Shown: positions 43,502 through 52,184 of the stretch, piece by piece | How positions within the stretch are numbered: position 1 is the first letter of the stretch | Layout: each line of letters starts with the position of its first letter | NCBI RefSeq assembly: GCF_001941625.1 | Contig: NZ_CP016076.1 | Span: 3,534,001-3,598,000, forward strand | Reading direction: 5' to 3' | DNA length: 64,000 nucleotides | From: Actinoalloteichus fjordicus | Lineage (GTDB): Bacteria; Actinomycetota; Actinomycetes; Mycobacteriales; Pseudonocardiaceae | The notes under the pieces: generated by a model | The model's input: only the letters and a program-made list of their open reading frames with translations | Told to the model about the DNA's origin: nothing | Databases searched by the model: none | Translations under genes and position numbers: made by a program

Positions 43502-45032
43502 GGGCAGACTCCGGAAGGGTGAGGAGGTGGCGGTAGTGGTTATGGATCTCCCGGCGGCGCGGCTTGCCGGTGCTGGTGACCAGGCCGAGGTCTGCCCAGG
43601 AGTCGGGCAGGACGTGGACTGCCGCCAGGTCGGACCACGGAACGTCGCCGCGCCGTCGGGCGGCTTCGGCGCTGTCGTGGAGCTCGCGTTGGAGGGCGGC
43701 GACGTGTGCAGGGATCCAGGTGGCGGTGTCGGGTGCACAGACGAGGGCGACAGCGCGGGGCAGGCTGTGACCCAGCAGGCAGGCGGCGATCACGGCGGGG
43801 TGGGTGAGCAGGTGGGCCTCCACCGGCTCGGGGCTGATCATCTCGCCGCGGGAGGTCTTGAATGCCGAGGCACGGCGGCCGACCGGATGGAGTGTGCCGT
43901 CGTCGGCCGCCCGGATGAGGTCGCCGGTGGGGAGCCACCCGTGCCTGCCGGTGACCGGACGCAGACGGGGCCAGCGGTCGACGTACCCGGCTGCCAGGTT
44001 CGGCCCGCGCAGCAGCAGCTCGCCCTCGTCGGTGAGCCGGTGTTGGACGCCGACCGGCCGGCCCAGCCCGAGTAGTGCTGCGTCGGGTTGGTGGAAGGCG
44101 GGGACGGTGGTCTCCGTCGCCCCGTATGCATCGGCGATCCGTATCCCGGTACGGCGCTGGAGTTCGGCGGCGACGGCCCGGTCCAGGGCGGCGGCCCCGT
44201 TGACGGCCGTCGTCACCCCGGCCAGGGCTGCGCACAGGAGCTGGCCAGCTTCGTCGTTCTGCGCGCTCGCAGAGGCCAGACGGGCCCAGAGGTGCGGGAC
44301 CCCGAGCAGCGTGTCCGGCCGGTACGCGACCAGGTCGTCGGCGGCGCGGCCGGGGGTGGAGGCCACGACGGTGGTCCCGTACAGGCACATCAAGGTGTGA
44401 CCCATGAGGCGCTGGGCAATGTGAGAGATCGGCAGGTAGGACAGGGTCCGGGTGGGGCGGGCGGTCCACTGGGCGGTCCAGGCGCGGACTCCGCGCACGA
44501 GCGCCGTCTCGTTCAGGACGACCGCGCGCGGCGCACCGGTGGTGCCGGAGGTGAACACCACCGTGGCGGCGGGTTCCCTCCTCGCTTCAGCCCAGCGGCG
44601 GGCGACGGCACGCCACTCCACGGGTGTTCCCGCTGGACGGCAGTTCGCCTCGTCCACCCGATGCAGGACGGTCCCGGTCCTGGATGCCTCGTCATCGAGC
44701 AGGCTGCGGTCCTGGCCCGTGGTGTCGATGACGGCGGACGGGTCGACGACCCGCCATACCGCCGTCAGCTGCTCGTGGGTGAGGTCGGGCAGGACGGCAG
44801 GCACCCCACCGGCCACGAGCACCGCCAGGTCGGCGACGCCGAACAGCGGCCCCGGCTCGCTGCGCAACAGCACCACGCGCCCCGCTGTTCCGCCTCGGAC
44901 ACGTAGCCGTCGGGCGATGGTGAGGGCGCGGCCGAGGACGTCGTCGAACGACCACGCGGTGCCGTCGAGATCGATGGTGGCGGTCTGTTGGCCGGGCTGG
45001 CGGAGGAAGTGGTGGAGGAGTCGGTCCGGCAT
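43488..45032 (-). CDS. AMP-dependent acyl-CoA/aryl ligase (ANL family)
   Basis: 514 residues. ATVVFTSGTTGAPRAVVLNE is the phosphate loop (A3), IADAYGATETTVPAFHQ the A5 region, GWLPTGDLIR the A7, and RASAFKTSRGEMISP the A8 hinge. TSTGKPRRREI contains the catalytic Lys (A10). It activates a carboxylic acid as the acyl-adenylate for CoA or another thiol/amine. No carrier protein is seen nearby. ATG overlaps TGA of the dehydrogenase gene by one base (TGATG). Confidence 0.87.
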   Translation of the reverse strand: MPDRLLHHFLRQPGQQTATIDLDGTAWSFDDVLGRALTIARRLRVRGGTAGRVVLLRSEPGPLFGVADLAVLVAGGVPAVLPDLTHEQLTAVWRVVDPSAVIDTTGQDRSLLDDEASRTGTVLHRVDEANCRPAGTPVEWRAVARRWAEARREPAATVVFTSGTTGAPRAVVLNETALVRGVRAWTAQWTARPTRTLSYLPISHIAQRLMGHTLMCLYGTTVVASTPGRAADDLVAYRPDTLLGVPHLWARLASASAQNDEAGQLLCAALAGVTTAVNGAAALDRAVAAELQRRTGIRIADAYGATETTVPAFHQPDAALLGLGRPVGVQHRLTDEGELLLRGPNLAAGYVDRWPRLRPVTGRHGWLPTGDLIRAADDGTLHPVGRRASAFKTSRGEMISPEPVEAHLLTHPAVIAACLLGHSLPRAVALVCAPDTATWIPAHVAALQRELHDSAEAARRRGDVPWSDLAAVHVLPDSWADLGLVTSTGKPRRREIHNHYRHLLTLPESAHAPA

Positions 45033-46171
45033 CACAGGTCCTTCCCTGTGGTCGCGGACAGCTCGTATGCGCCGGTCAGCTGGCGGCCTCGTGCGGCGAC
45101 CAAGGCGTGGCGGGAGATCACCACGGCGTCGCGCCAGCAGCCCTCCAGGCCGTGGCGGCGGTGGACGGCGGCGGTACCGGCGGCGTCGAACAGGTCTCGA
45201 CATGCGTGCTCGGCGGCCTCGGCCATCTGGCAGCAAGCCGAGCGCAGCAACGCCCGTTCACCAGCTGGCACCTCGCCGATTAAGGCACTAGTCCAGGCAG
45301 CGGTCGTCGCCGTCTCTAACAGCGCAGCTGCGGCGCGAATTCGGCCGTGAGCGCGAGCGAAGATCGTCTGAGCGATCGGTTGATCGGCGAGCGTCCCTGC
45401 CGGGTGCCGGGTGTCGGTGGTGGCGGCCAGTTCGGTGAACGCGGTCAGCGCCCGCGTGGCAGTGGCCTGTGCCACTGCGGCGATGCATCCGGCCATCAGG
45501 CCGTAGAGCGGGTACCGGTAGAGCGGTGTGTCGAGGCGCGGCGGGTCCGTCAAGGCGATGCTGTGTGCGAGAGGGACCTCGGTGTCGCAGGCGACGGTGA
45601 AGGAGGCGCTGCCGCGTAACCCCAGCGCATCCCAGTCCTCTTTCACCGTCACCGCGTCGCGCGGCACCAGCCACCAACGGGGCGCCTGGGTCCCCTCAAC
45701 GCTGCGGACGGGGGCGGCGAGTGCGGTCAGCGTCATCGCGGGCGCGCCGGTGACCAGGGGCCATCGTCCGCTCAGGCGAACATTCGTCCCGTGTTGCTCG
45801 GTGATTCCGGCGGGCAGGGACGATCCCGCGATCACCGGATTGCGGCCAGCCAGGTCACGGGCGACGGCCGGGTCCAGGCGCGACAGGAAGGCGCCCGCGG
45901 GGGCGTGGATCGCGACGACCCATCCGGCCGCCGGATCAGCGGCGGCGACCTGGTGCACCGCGTCGAGAATCCGCGGCACCGACCATTCGAGGCCACCGCA
46001 GTGGGTGGGCACCGCGACGCGCGGCAGTACGGATTCCTCCAGCATCCGCCACACCTTCGGGTGCAATGTGCCGTGCCGCTCGCCGTGTTCCCTGTGCGCT
46101 TTGGCTGCCTCGCTGAGCCGTTCCACGGCGTCGAATCCGGCCAAGGCGAGGTGTTCTTGGACAACGGTCAT
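45032..46171 (-). CDS. acyl-CoA dehydrogenase-like flavoprotein
   Basis: About 379 residues. VAVPTHCGGLEWSVPRILDA, AAADPAAGWVVAIHAPAGAF, GRWPLVTGAPAMTLTALAAP, DWDALGLRGSASFTVACDTE and a helical C-terminal bundle follow the ACAD fold, near the HpaC/two-component monooxygenase subgroup (WPxxTGxx, DxLGLRGT-like). The usual catalytic Glu is not obvious, so a hydroxylase or imine-forming reaction is as likely as classical dehydrogenation. It begins 36 bp after the kinase gene, from an ATG with GGAGA. Confidence 0.78.
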   Translation of the reverse strand: MTVVQEHLALAGFDAVERLSEAAKAHREHGERHGTLHPKVWRMLEESVLPRVAVPTHCGGLEWSVPRILDAVHQVAAADPAAGWVVAIHAPAGAFLSRLDPAVARDLAGRNPVIAGSSLPAGITEQHGTNVRLSGRWPLVTGAPAMTLTALAAPVRSVEGTQAPRWWLVPRDAVTVKEDWDALGLRGSASFTVACDTEVPLAHSIALTDPPRLDTPLYRYPLYGLMAGCIAAVAQATATRALTAFTELAATTDTRHPAGTLADQPIAQTIFARAHGRIRAAAALLETATTAAWTSALIGEVPAGERALLRSACCQMAEAAEHACRDLFDAAGTAAVHRRHGLEGCWRDAVVISRHALVAARGRQLTGAYELSATTGKDL

Positions 46172-46206
46172 CACGATCTCCACTCAGGTCAAATACATCG
46201 AGAAGG

Positions 46207-47157
46207 TCAGGGCTGATCAGTCGGGGCCGTTCCACGGCTGCCTGGAATGAGCAGGTCGCGCAGCACGGCGCCGACCGTGTCGAGCAGGTCGCGCGAAAAC
46301 CAGCCCGGGCCGATGTCGGCGGCGAGCACGATGCCTGCGGTGCCGACCAGATGACAGGCCAACGCCGCCGCGTCCAGCGCGGGAAGCGCCTGCGCGAGCA
46401 GGCCGGCTGCGACGCCGGCCAGCACGTCGCCCGTTCCGTGGCGCGCCAGCCACGGATGCCCGACCGGCACCTCCAGGGTTCGAGCACCGTCGGTGATCCG
46501 GTCGGGGTCTCCCTTGGCCACCACCACAGCGCCGACCTCCCGTGCCAACGCGGCCAGCGCCAGCGGATCGATCGTCTCCCCGCGACCCGGCTGGCGTGTG
46601 GTGGGCAGCAGCGCACGGGCCTCATGCAGGTTGAGGAGCACCACGTCCGCACCCAGTGCCTGGATGCGCCGCCGGGCTGTCACTCCCCCGCCGAGCGACC
46701 CGTCGACCACCAGCGCCGCCGACCGGTCCTGCCTGCGGGCCTCGATTAGGGCATCCAGCACCTGCCGGGCCTGCGGACTGCCGCCCAGTCCCGGCCCGAC
46801 CAGCCACACCACCCGGCCGCGGGCGCCGTCGGCTTGGAGACGCTCAGTCGCCTGGGCCGACGTCTCGGCAACCGCGCGGACTGTCGCGGCGTTCAACTCC
46901 GGACCTGACGCCTCGAGCAGATGCGCCTCGAGAACCGTCTGTTGGGAGGCCGGCCCTGCCGGAGCGGCGATCCGCACGCCGTGCACCCCAGTACGCCTGG
47001 CTGCCAGGCCGGCCAGGAACGGCGGCGCGCTGTAGGCGCGCGAACCGCCGATCACAATCACCAGACCGCCATCGCCCTTCACGCCGCCGGAGGCCACCGC
47101 CGCCGCCCGCCGCGCCGCCGCCCGCACGACGGCCTCGCCCACCCTCACCACGTCCAC
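46207..47157 (-). CDS. YjeF C-terminal/ADP-dependent NAD(P)HX dehydratase-like kinase
   Basis: A 316-residue ribokinase-fold protein. GLVIVIGGSRAYSAPPFLAG is the first glycine loop, VVWLVGPGLGG the second, AALVVDGSLGG the Asp strand, GAVVVAKGDPDRITDG the next, and HGTGDVLAGVAAGLLAQA the anion hole with the catalytic Asp. The NPHxGE motif of true NAD(P)HX dehydratases reads LNLHEARALL instead, so it may phosphorylate a small pathway molecule. It is the first gene of the six-gene operon. Confidence 0.72.
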   Translation of the reverse strand: MDVVRVGEAVVRAAARRAAAVASGGVKGDGGLVIVIGGSRAYSAPPFLAGLAARRTGVHGVRIAAPAGPASQQTVLEAHLLEASGPELNAATVRAVAETSAQATERLQADGARGRVVWLVGPGLGGSPQARQVLDALIEARRQDRSAALVVDGSLGGGVTARRRIQALGADVVLLNLHEARALLPTTRQPGRGETIDPLALAALAREVGAVVVAKGDPDRITDGARTLEVPVGHPWLARHGTGDVLAGVAAGLLAQALPALDAAALACHLVGTAGIVLAADIGPGWFSRDLLDTVGAVLRDLLIPGSRGTAPTDQP

Positions 47158-47267
47158 GGCACCGACCCGTCCCGATGATCAACGCGACCGGAACTCGCTA
47201 CGCTCGAACTCCGACACAGACGCACCCGGCTCGACAGACGATCTCGGGCCGCATCGAGGGGACCGCC

Positions 47268-48335
47268 GTGACCACACCCGTCCGCACCTGGGCCAAGCTC
47301 CTCGCCGCTCTCCTGCGCGGCGACGACCTGACCACAGCGGACACCCACTGGGCCATGGGCGAGGTCATGAAGGACAACCACGAGCCCGTCGCCTTCGCCG
47401 GTTTCCTGGTCGCGCTGCGCGCCAAGGGTGAGACCGCCGCAGAGATCAGCGGCCTGCTCGACGCCCTCATGGAGCGGGTCGTGCCGCTGCCGGTCGACGG
47501 GTCGAGGGTCGTCGACATCGTGGGCACCGGCGGCGACGGCGCGCACACGGTGAACATCTCCACCATGGCCGCGATCGTCACGGCCGCGGCCGGGGCTCCC
47601 GTGGTGAAGAACGGCGGACGCTCGGTCTCCAGCAAGAGCGGCTCCGCCGATGTCCTGGAGGCCCTCGGCCTGCCGCTGTACCTCGGCCCCGAGCAGGTCG
47701 CCCGCTGCCTCACCGATCTTGGACTCGGCTTCACCTTCGCCCCGACCTTCCACCAGGGCCTCAAACACGCCGCCCCCGTCCGGCGCACCCTCGGCGTGCC
47801 CACCGCGATCAACTATCTCGCGCCACTGACCAACCCCGCACGCCCCGGCGCCGCCCTGGTCGGCTGCTCCAACCCCCAGATCGCCCCCGTCCTCGCCGCC
47901 GTGCTGGCCGAGCGCGACGCCAGCGCCCTGGTGGTTCGCGGCCACGACGGACTGGACGAGATCACCACCGCCGCTCCCACCGACGTATGGGCGACCACAG
48001 CAGGAGGCGGCGTCCGCACGACGACGCTCGACACCGCCCGCTTCGGTCTGGCCCGCCCACAGCCAGACGCACTGCGCGGCGGCGACGCCGACTACAACGC
48101 CCGCGTCGTCCACACCGTGCTCAGCGGTGCGCCCGGAGCCGCCCGCGACGCCGTCCTCGCCAACGCCGCCGGTGCCCTGGCAGCCCACAGCGGAATCGCC
48201 GGGCGTCAGGCATCCCTCGAGGACGCCTTCGCCGACGGCCTCGATCGGGCCCGCACCGCCGTGGACAGCGGTGCCGCCGCCGACCTGCTCGAACGATGGA
48301 TCACACTCGCCTCCACAGTGGCCGAACCCCGCTGA
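47268..48335 (+). CDS. trpD: TrpD-like phosphoribosyltransferase
   Basis: 355 residues, normal length. The fold is clear: VDIVGTGGDGAHTVNISTMA (PRPP loop), SSKSGSADVLEALGLPLYLG, FAPTFHQGLKHAAPVRRTLG and PLTNPARPGAALVG. Two motifs are altered. The KHGN(R/V) anthranilate/PRPP loop reads KNGGRSVSS, so the conserved His is Asn, and FNxLGPLxNP reads INYLAPLTNP. It is therefore a paralogue that probably uses another acceptor. The GTG at 47268 with GAGGGG is the start; an ATG at 47175 is possible. Confidence 0.78.
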   Translation: MTTPVRTWAKLLAALLRGDDLTTADTHWAMGEVMKDNHEPVAFAGFLVALRAKGETAAEISGLLDALMERVVPLPVDGSRVVDIVGTGGDGAHTVNISTMAAIVTAAAGAPVVKNGGRSVSSKSGSADVLEALGLPLYLGPEQVARCLTDLGLGFTFAPTFHQGLKHAAPVRRTLGVPTAINYLAPLTNPARPGAALVGCSNPQIAPVLAAVLAERDASALVVRGHDGLDEITTAAPTDVWATTAGGGVRTTTLDTARFGLARPQPDALRGGDADYNARVVHTVLSGAPGAARDAVLANAAGALAAHSGIAGRQASLEDAFADGLDRARTAVDSGAAADLLERWITLASTVAEPR

Positions 48336-48343
48336 CACGCGCC

Positions 48344-49240
48344 TCACCCCGCCGACCCGTCGTTCAGCAACGGCACCCGACGCGACCAGTCCTGCACCGC
48401 TGCCCAACGCTGCGGTAACTGCGGGACACCGATAGCGCGTACCAGAGCCGCAAACGCCTCGCCCCGCTGCTGCGGCACCCACCGATCCTCCGCAGACGCC
48501 TCCAGGCATCCCCGGTACGCCGCCTCCACCACCGCGAGCGGCGCCACCAGGCACGAAGAGGAATCGGGGTGACTGGCCGACGCGGATGCCACCAGGGCCG
48601 CCCGCTCACGCCAAGGCAGGAACACCGCGAGCTCGCGCACCACGTCCACTGGATCGTCGCTGGTGTGCACCATCGTCAACAGCCGATTAGGACTCCCCGC
48701 CACCGACCGCAGCGAATCCACCGACCGAGCCGACGGGTCGTTGCCACCCTTCAACCGAGTCAACCGACGCGCCGAGTCACCCTCCGCGTGCCGGTAAAGA
48801 ACCAACAGCCCCGGTCCCAGCGTCGCCACGGCGTCCAACAACAGCAGTCGCTCGGCCGTCGCGCGTTTGAACTGCCACCACCACAGCGCCCGCACCCCGC
48901 CCCGGTCCACGCGCACCACACACGCACCGACCGGAACGAAGCCGCTTCCGGCGATCCTCTCGATCAGCCCCCGCGCGGAACCGGCTGCAACGACGTCCGG
49001 GCGCAGCCACACCAACCCTGTCTCAAGGGCGAATCGAAGCGCCTGGGGCTCGCCGAGTACTCCGACCAGGGTCGTCCAGCCCTCCCGCACCAGCGGGTCC
49101 ACGCCGTAGCGAAGCGCCTTCTCCCGGTCCATCGTCAGTCGGTCGAGAGGAGGCACCGGCATGTCGCCCCACGCGGCGGTCCGGCCCACCTCTTCCCCTG
49201 CGCACGCAGTCACTTCAGTACCCTCCCGATCGTGCCGCAT
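48344..49240 (-). CDS. protein with nucleoside-diphosphate-kinase-like domain
   Basis: 298 residues. The middle 130 residues follow the NDK fold: GLVWLRPDVVAAGSARGLIE (like the VxxKPD start), IAGSGFVPVGACVVRVDRGG, LKGGNDPSARSVDSLRSVAG (like the GxTDPxxAxxGTIR loop), and LLTMVHTSDDPVDVVRELAV (like the HGSDSxxxAxxEI end). The catalytic His of NxxHGSD sits within MVHTSD. Extra N- and C-terminal parts are unique. It converges with the TrpD-like gene, 8 bp apart. Confidence 0.68.
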   Translation of the reverse strand: MRHDREGTEVTACAGEEVGRTAAWGDMPVPPLDRLTMDREKALRYGVDPLVREGWTTLVGVLGEPQALRFALETGLVWLRPDVVAAGSARGLIERIAGSGFVPVGACVVRVDRGGVRALWWWQFKRATAERLLLLDAVATLGPGLLVLYRHAEGDSARRLTRLKGGNDPSARSVDSLRSVAGSPNRLLTMVHTSDDPVDVVRELAVFLPWRERAALVASASASHPDSSSCLVAPLAVVEAAYRGCLEASAEDRWVPQQRGEAFAALVRAIGVPQLPQRWAAVQDWSRRVPLLNDGSAG

Positions 49241-49527
49241 CTGGGCTTCTTCAGCAGAACCACCACAGCGCTATCAGGGCTTGTGTCCCAGAGGCTAGCG
49301 CCGTGAAATTCGTGAACCGGGAGCCATCTGTGTGAAATCACATGAAACCGTGCGGCCATTGCGCGATAGAGTCATCCTCTTCCAAAGGTGAGCAACAGCT
49401 AGTCGAGCAGCGAGTGTCAGATCATCAAGATCGCGCCAAATCTCAAGGGTCACCGTTAGCAGCGGGTTGAGCCGGAAGACTGAAAGCAAGAGGCGAACGA
49501 TCGCCGCTAATCACCCTCCAAGCTGGT
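49241..49527. other. intergenic, trailer side of CRISPR array 1
   Basis: No gene is supported. A small palindrome TGTGAAATCACA lies at 49331-49342; its spacing does not fit a CRP site. Confidence 0.4.
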
Positions 49528-50081
49528 ATTGCGAACCCTCGTAGGGACTATGAAGACGTCATCGCGTCCAACCTGGTCGGCGGGCTCGCGGACAGTTGCG
49601 AACCCTCGTAGGGACTATGAAGACCTCCTGCGCGGATTCGGGAAGCTCAACAGGCAGCTTGTTGCGAACCCTCGTAGGGACTATGAAGACCCCACCGTGA
49701 CCGTGAGGAGCCCCCGTGCCCGTCCCGTTGCGAACCCTCGTAGGGACTATGAAGACCGGGGTCCCTTACTGTTTGTGCGTGAGCCTCCTCGGTTGCGAAC
49801 CCTCGTAGGGACTATGAAGACGACGCGCGCGCATGCAACGACGGCCGTCGCACAGGTTGCGAACCCTCGTAGGGACTATGAAGACCCCCTCGCACCCCCG
49901 ATTCCGGGGTGCGGGGGGCTTGTTGCGAACCCTCGTAGGGACTATGAAGACACCTGCTATCTCGACCACACGGCCGTCGTCACGCTGTTGCGAACCCTCG
50001 TAGGGACTATGAAGACGACGGTGGCACCGCGCGCTCAGTCGCCGAGTACAAGTTGCGAACCCTCGTAGGGACTATGAAGAC
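49528..50081 (-). CRISPR. CRISPR array 1, 9 repeats, 8 spacers
   Basis: Nine 30-bp repeats with spacers of 34-37 bp. In plus-strand reading each repeat begins GTTGCGAACCCTCGTAGGGA and ends CTATGAAGAC. The first copy (49528) begins ATTGCG and is the degenerate distal end. The leader lies on the right, so the array is transcribed on the minus strand, giving crRNA repeats ending GGGTTCGCAAC. The internal CCCTCGTAGGG gives a short hairpin for Cas6. Confidence 0.97.
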
Positions 50082-50195
50082 CCGAGAGTAAAGTCGCAGG
50101 TCAGCACCTCTGCCACCTTCGCTCTGGAGGCTGATTTTTCAGGGATCCTCCGGTTTGACGTGGAGGCCCGGGGGTTCGCTGAAGATGGGTGGGCC
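50082..50195 (-). promoter_or_regulatory. leader of CRISPR array 1
   Basis: Beginning next to the last repeat, CCGAGAGTAAAGTCGCAGGT is almost identical to the inverted sequence beside array 2. A second shared block lies near 50148-50185 (GGTTTGACGT and GGCCCGGGGGTTCGCTGAA). The shared blocks mark a true leader and set the transcription direction. Confidence 0.8.
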
Positions 50196-51446
50196 TCGCT
50201 GCTGATGGTCATCGACTAGCGAACAGCCCTTCTCCGTCAATCCCGACCTCTTCACAACGCGCCGAACGGCATGCCGGCTTCTTTCTCATCCATACTGCTC
50301 CGCTGGCCGTCGAGCCAGACCTGGGCGTACTCGCCCGTGCCGAGTCGCGACCACCGACTCAGTCCTCCTGGAGCCCAGCACAACCAACTCGGATCGGGTG
50401 CTCTTCAGGACGGATGTTACGGCTTGGACCCGAGCGCCTCAATCATGCCGAAGAGAGCCGCCCCGGACGCAAATGACACGACCTTGATCAGTTTCACCCC
50501 CGCTTCTTGCATGCCTGTCGGCTGCGAACCGGTGTACACCGCCACCCCAACGACGGTCAGTACTGCTCATCGGTTGAAGTCGCGCTGCTGAAACAGCATC
50601 TGCAGGGCGCCCCCACCGGCAGCCGTCTGGAGGCAACTGCACCCAGCGCGAGGCGCCCATGACAGGCGGCTGCGTCGCCCGTACGTCGGCATGCGCTGGT
50701 TAGAGCGCCCCGAGTTGCGTCGGCTGGCTCCTGCCTTCTGCGCGGGTGAACAAGCCCTCAGCCCGATTGATGTCTCGGGCCCTCTCTGTCAGGCGCGGCC
50801 TCGGCCCCTCATCTCGCGGGGCTTGCCGCTCCATGTGCCTTCGTACGTCAAGTTCCCGACTCACGTAGGCGGAGCGGCTGAGCTCGAACGTGCACAGCTC
50901 GCGCCGCTTCCTGCCGTATTCGGGAGCTAGTCTCTTTCGGCCGTAGTTTCAGCGGACCTCTGTCGGTGCATCGCCAGGCGTAGGTCCGCTGAAGTGAGCG
51001 ATGCAGGCGGAGGCACTCGGGCGCCGAATCGTTGGGCTGTATGGGTGAAACTCAGAGGGATTTGCCAGCATGATCGGCGGCCCGAATCCAGGTGACGGCC
51101 GAGGTTCAGGGCCGGAGTCGGCTACGCTTTCCCTGCCTGCACAGGCTGATCATCGGCCCGCGTTCGGGGTAGCAACGCGGCTCCTTTCATGCTTGTTCGT
51201 GTTGGGCAGGAGTACTCATCGCCCCTGGTGGTAGGGGTTTCGGGGTGACATCGGAAGGATCGGTGTCACCCCTTTCTGGTATCTGATGGCGCGTGCCGTT
51301 CCGCTGATGCCGAGTCGTTCCCAGTGGTGTGGTCGTGCACTCCGAAGGGCTGTCGTCGTCGGGGAATCCCGCACCGAAATCGGAGCATCAAAGGTGCCGC
51401 CGACGCTGTGCTATTAGTTCGCCGTGAACCGAGTTCTGGAGGTGTC
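50196..51446. other. 1.2-kb gene-free stretch between leader and cas operon
   Basis: No frame here has family features. Two structures stand out. A 12-bp inverted repeat TTCAGCGGACCT/AGGTCCGCTGAA lies at 50948-50993. A hairpin GGGGTGACA/TGTCACCCC lies at 51242-51272, followed by TTTCT, about 175 bp before cas6. The cas promoter should lie in the last part. Confidence 0.45.
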
Positions 51447-52184
51447 ATGCGGCTGCGGGTGGAGGTGACCACGGCGGCTCAGGAGATCCCGTGGCGGGAT
51501 GTGCTGCGGCCGGGTCGAGGGATCGTCTACGAGATCCTTTCCGAGTTCGCGCCCGAGCTCGGTGCCCGGCTGCACGAGTCGGGTTGGGGGCCCTATCGGA
51601 TGGTGCCGGTGGGGCACAGCGCACCGCGATTCTCCGGTGCTGCTCGGCGTCGCGATCATGGTCGCTATGTGACCGGCGGGCCTGGCGTCGTGGAGTTCTC
51701 CAGCCCGCTTCCTGAGGTCGTCGAGGCGTTGACTGCGGGGTTGTCGCGGGCCCGGGTTCTGGACTGGGGCGGGACGGCCCTTCGGGTGTCGGGCGTGACG
51801 GCGGTGGAACCGCCGGACTTCTCCGACGGTTCGGCGCGGATGGTCTCGGTGACGCCGGTGGTGGTGAAGGGGCCGCCTGCGCGGGACGACGCGGGAGGTC
51901 GGGTGCGGGCGCAGCGGTGGTTGTTGCCGGGTGAGGCGGAGTGGGAGGTGTTCTTCCTGCGGAATCTGCGGCGGAAGGCCGAGTCGTTGGGGCTGGACCC
52001 GGAGGTGGGGTTGACGGAGGTGTGGCGGGTCGGTCCGAAGCGGTCGTTCGCGGTGGGTGAGGGCAAGAAGATCGGTGCGGAAGTCGGTGTGACGCTGGCC
52101 GGGGCGCCGGAGACGTTGCGGGCGGTGTCGTCCTGGGGTCTGGGTGTCGCGAATCTTGCCGGGTTCGGGTCGGTGGCGTCATGA
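51447..52184 (+). CDS. cas6: Cas6 crRNA endoribonuclease
   Basis: A 245-residue RAMP protein that cuts precursor crRNA in the repeats. Two ferredoxin-like halves are visible. The N-terminus is MRLRVEVTTAAQEIPWRDVL, and the C-terminal glycine-rich loop is SSWGLGVANLAGFGSV, the Cas6 hallmark. GWGPYRMVPVGHSAPRFSGA near residues 50-70 may include the catalytic His. The ATG follows GGAGG at good spacing. It is first in the operon and overlaps cas8 by 4 bp. Confidence 0.9.
   Translation: MRLRVEVTTAAQEIPWRDVLRPGRGIVYEILSEFAPELGARLHESGWGPYRMVPVGHSAPRFSGAARRRDHGRYVTGGPGVVEFSSPLPEVVEALTAGLSRARVLDWGGTALRVSGVTAVEPPDFSDGSARMVSVTPVVVKGPPARDDAGGRVRAQRWLLPGEAEWEVFFLRNLRRKAESLGLDPEVGLTEVWRVGPKRSFAVGEGKKIGAEVGVTLAGAPETLRAVSSWGLGVANLAGFGSVAS

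Noticed and set aside
49331-49342. TGTGAAATCACA as a CRP-type site
   Set aside because: Half-sites are only 2 bp apart rather than 6, and no promoter depends on it.
49529-50068. 179-residue repetitive frame
   Set aside because: Translation of CRISPR array 1; the periodic peptide comes from the repeats.
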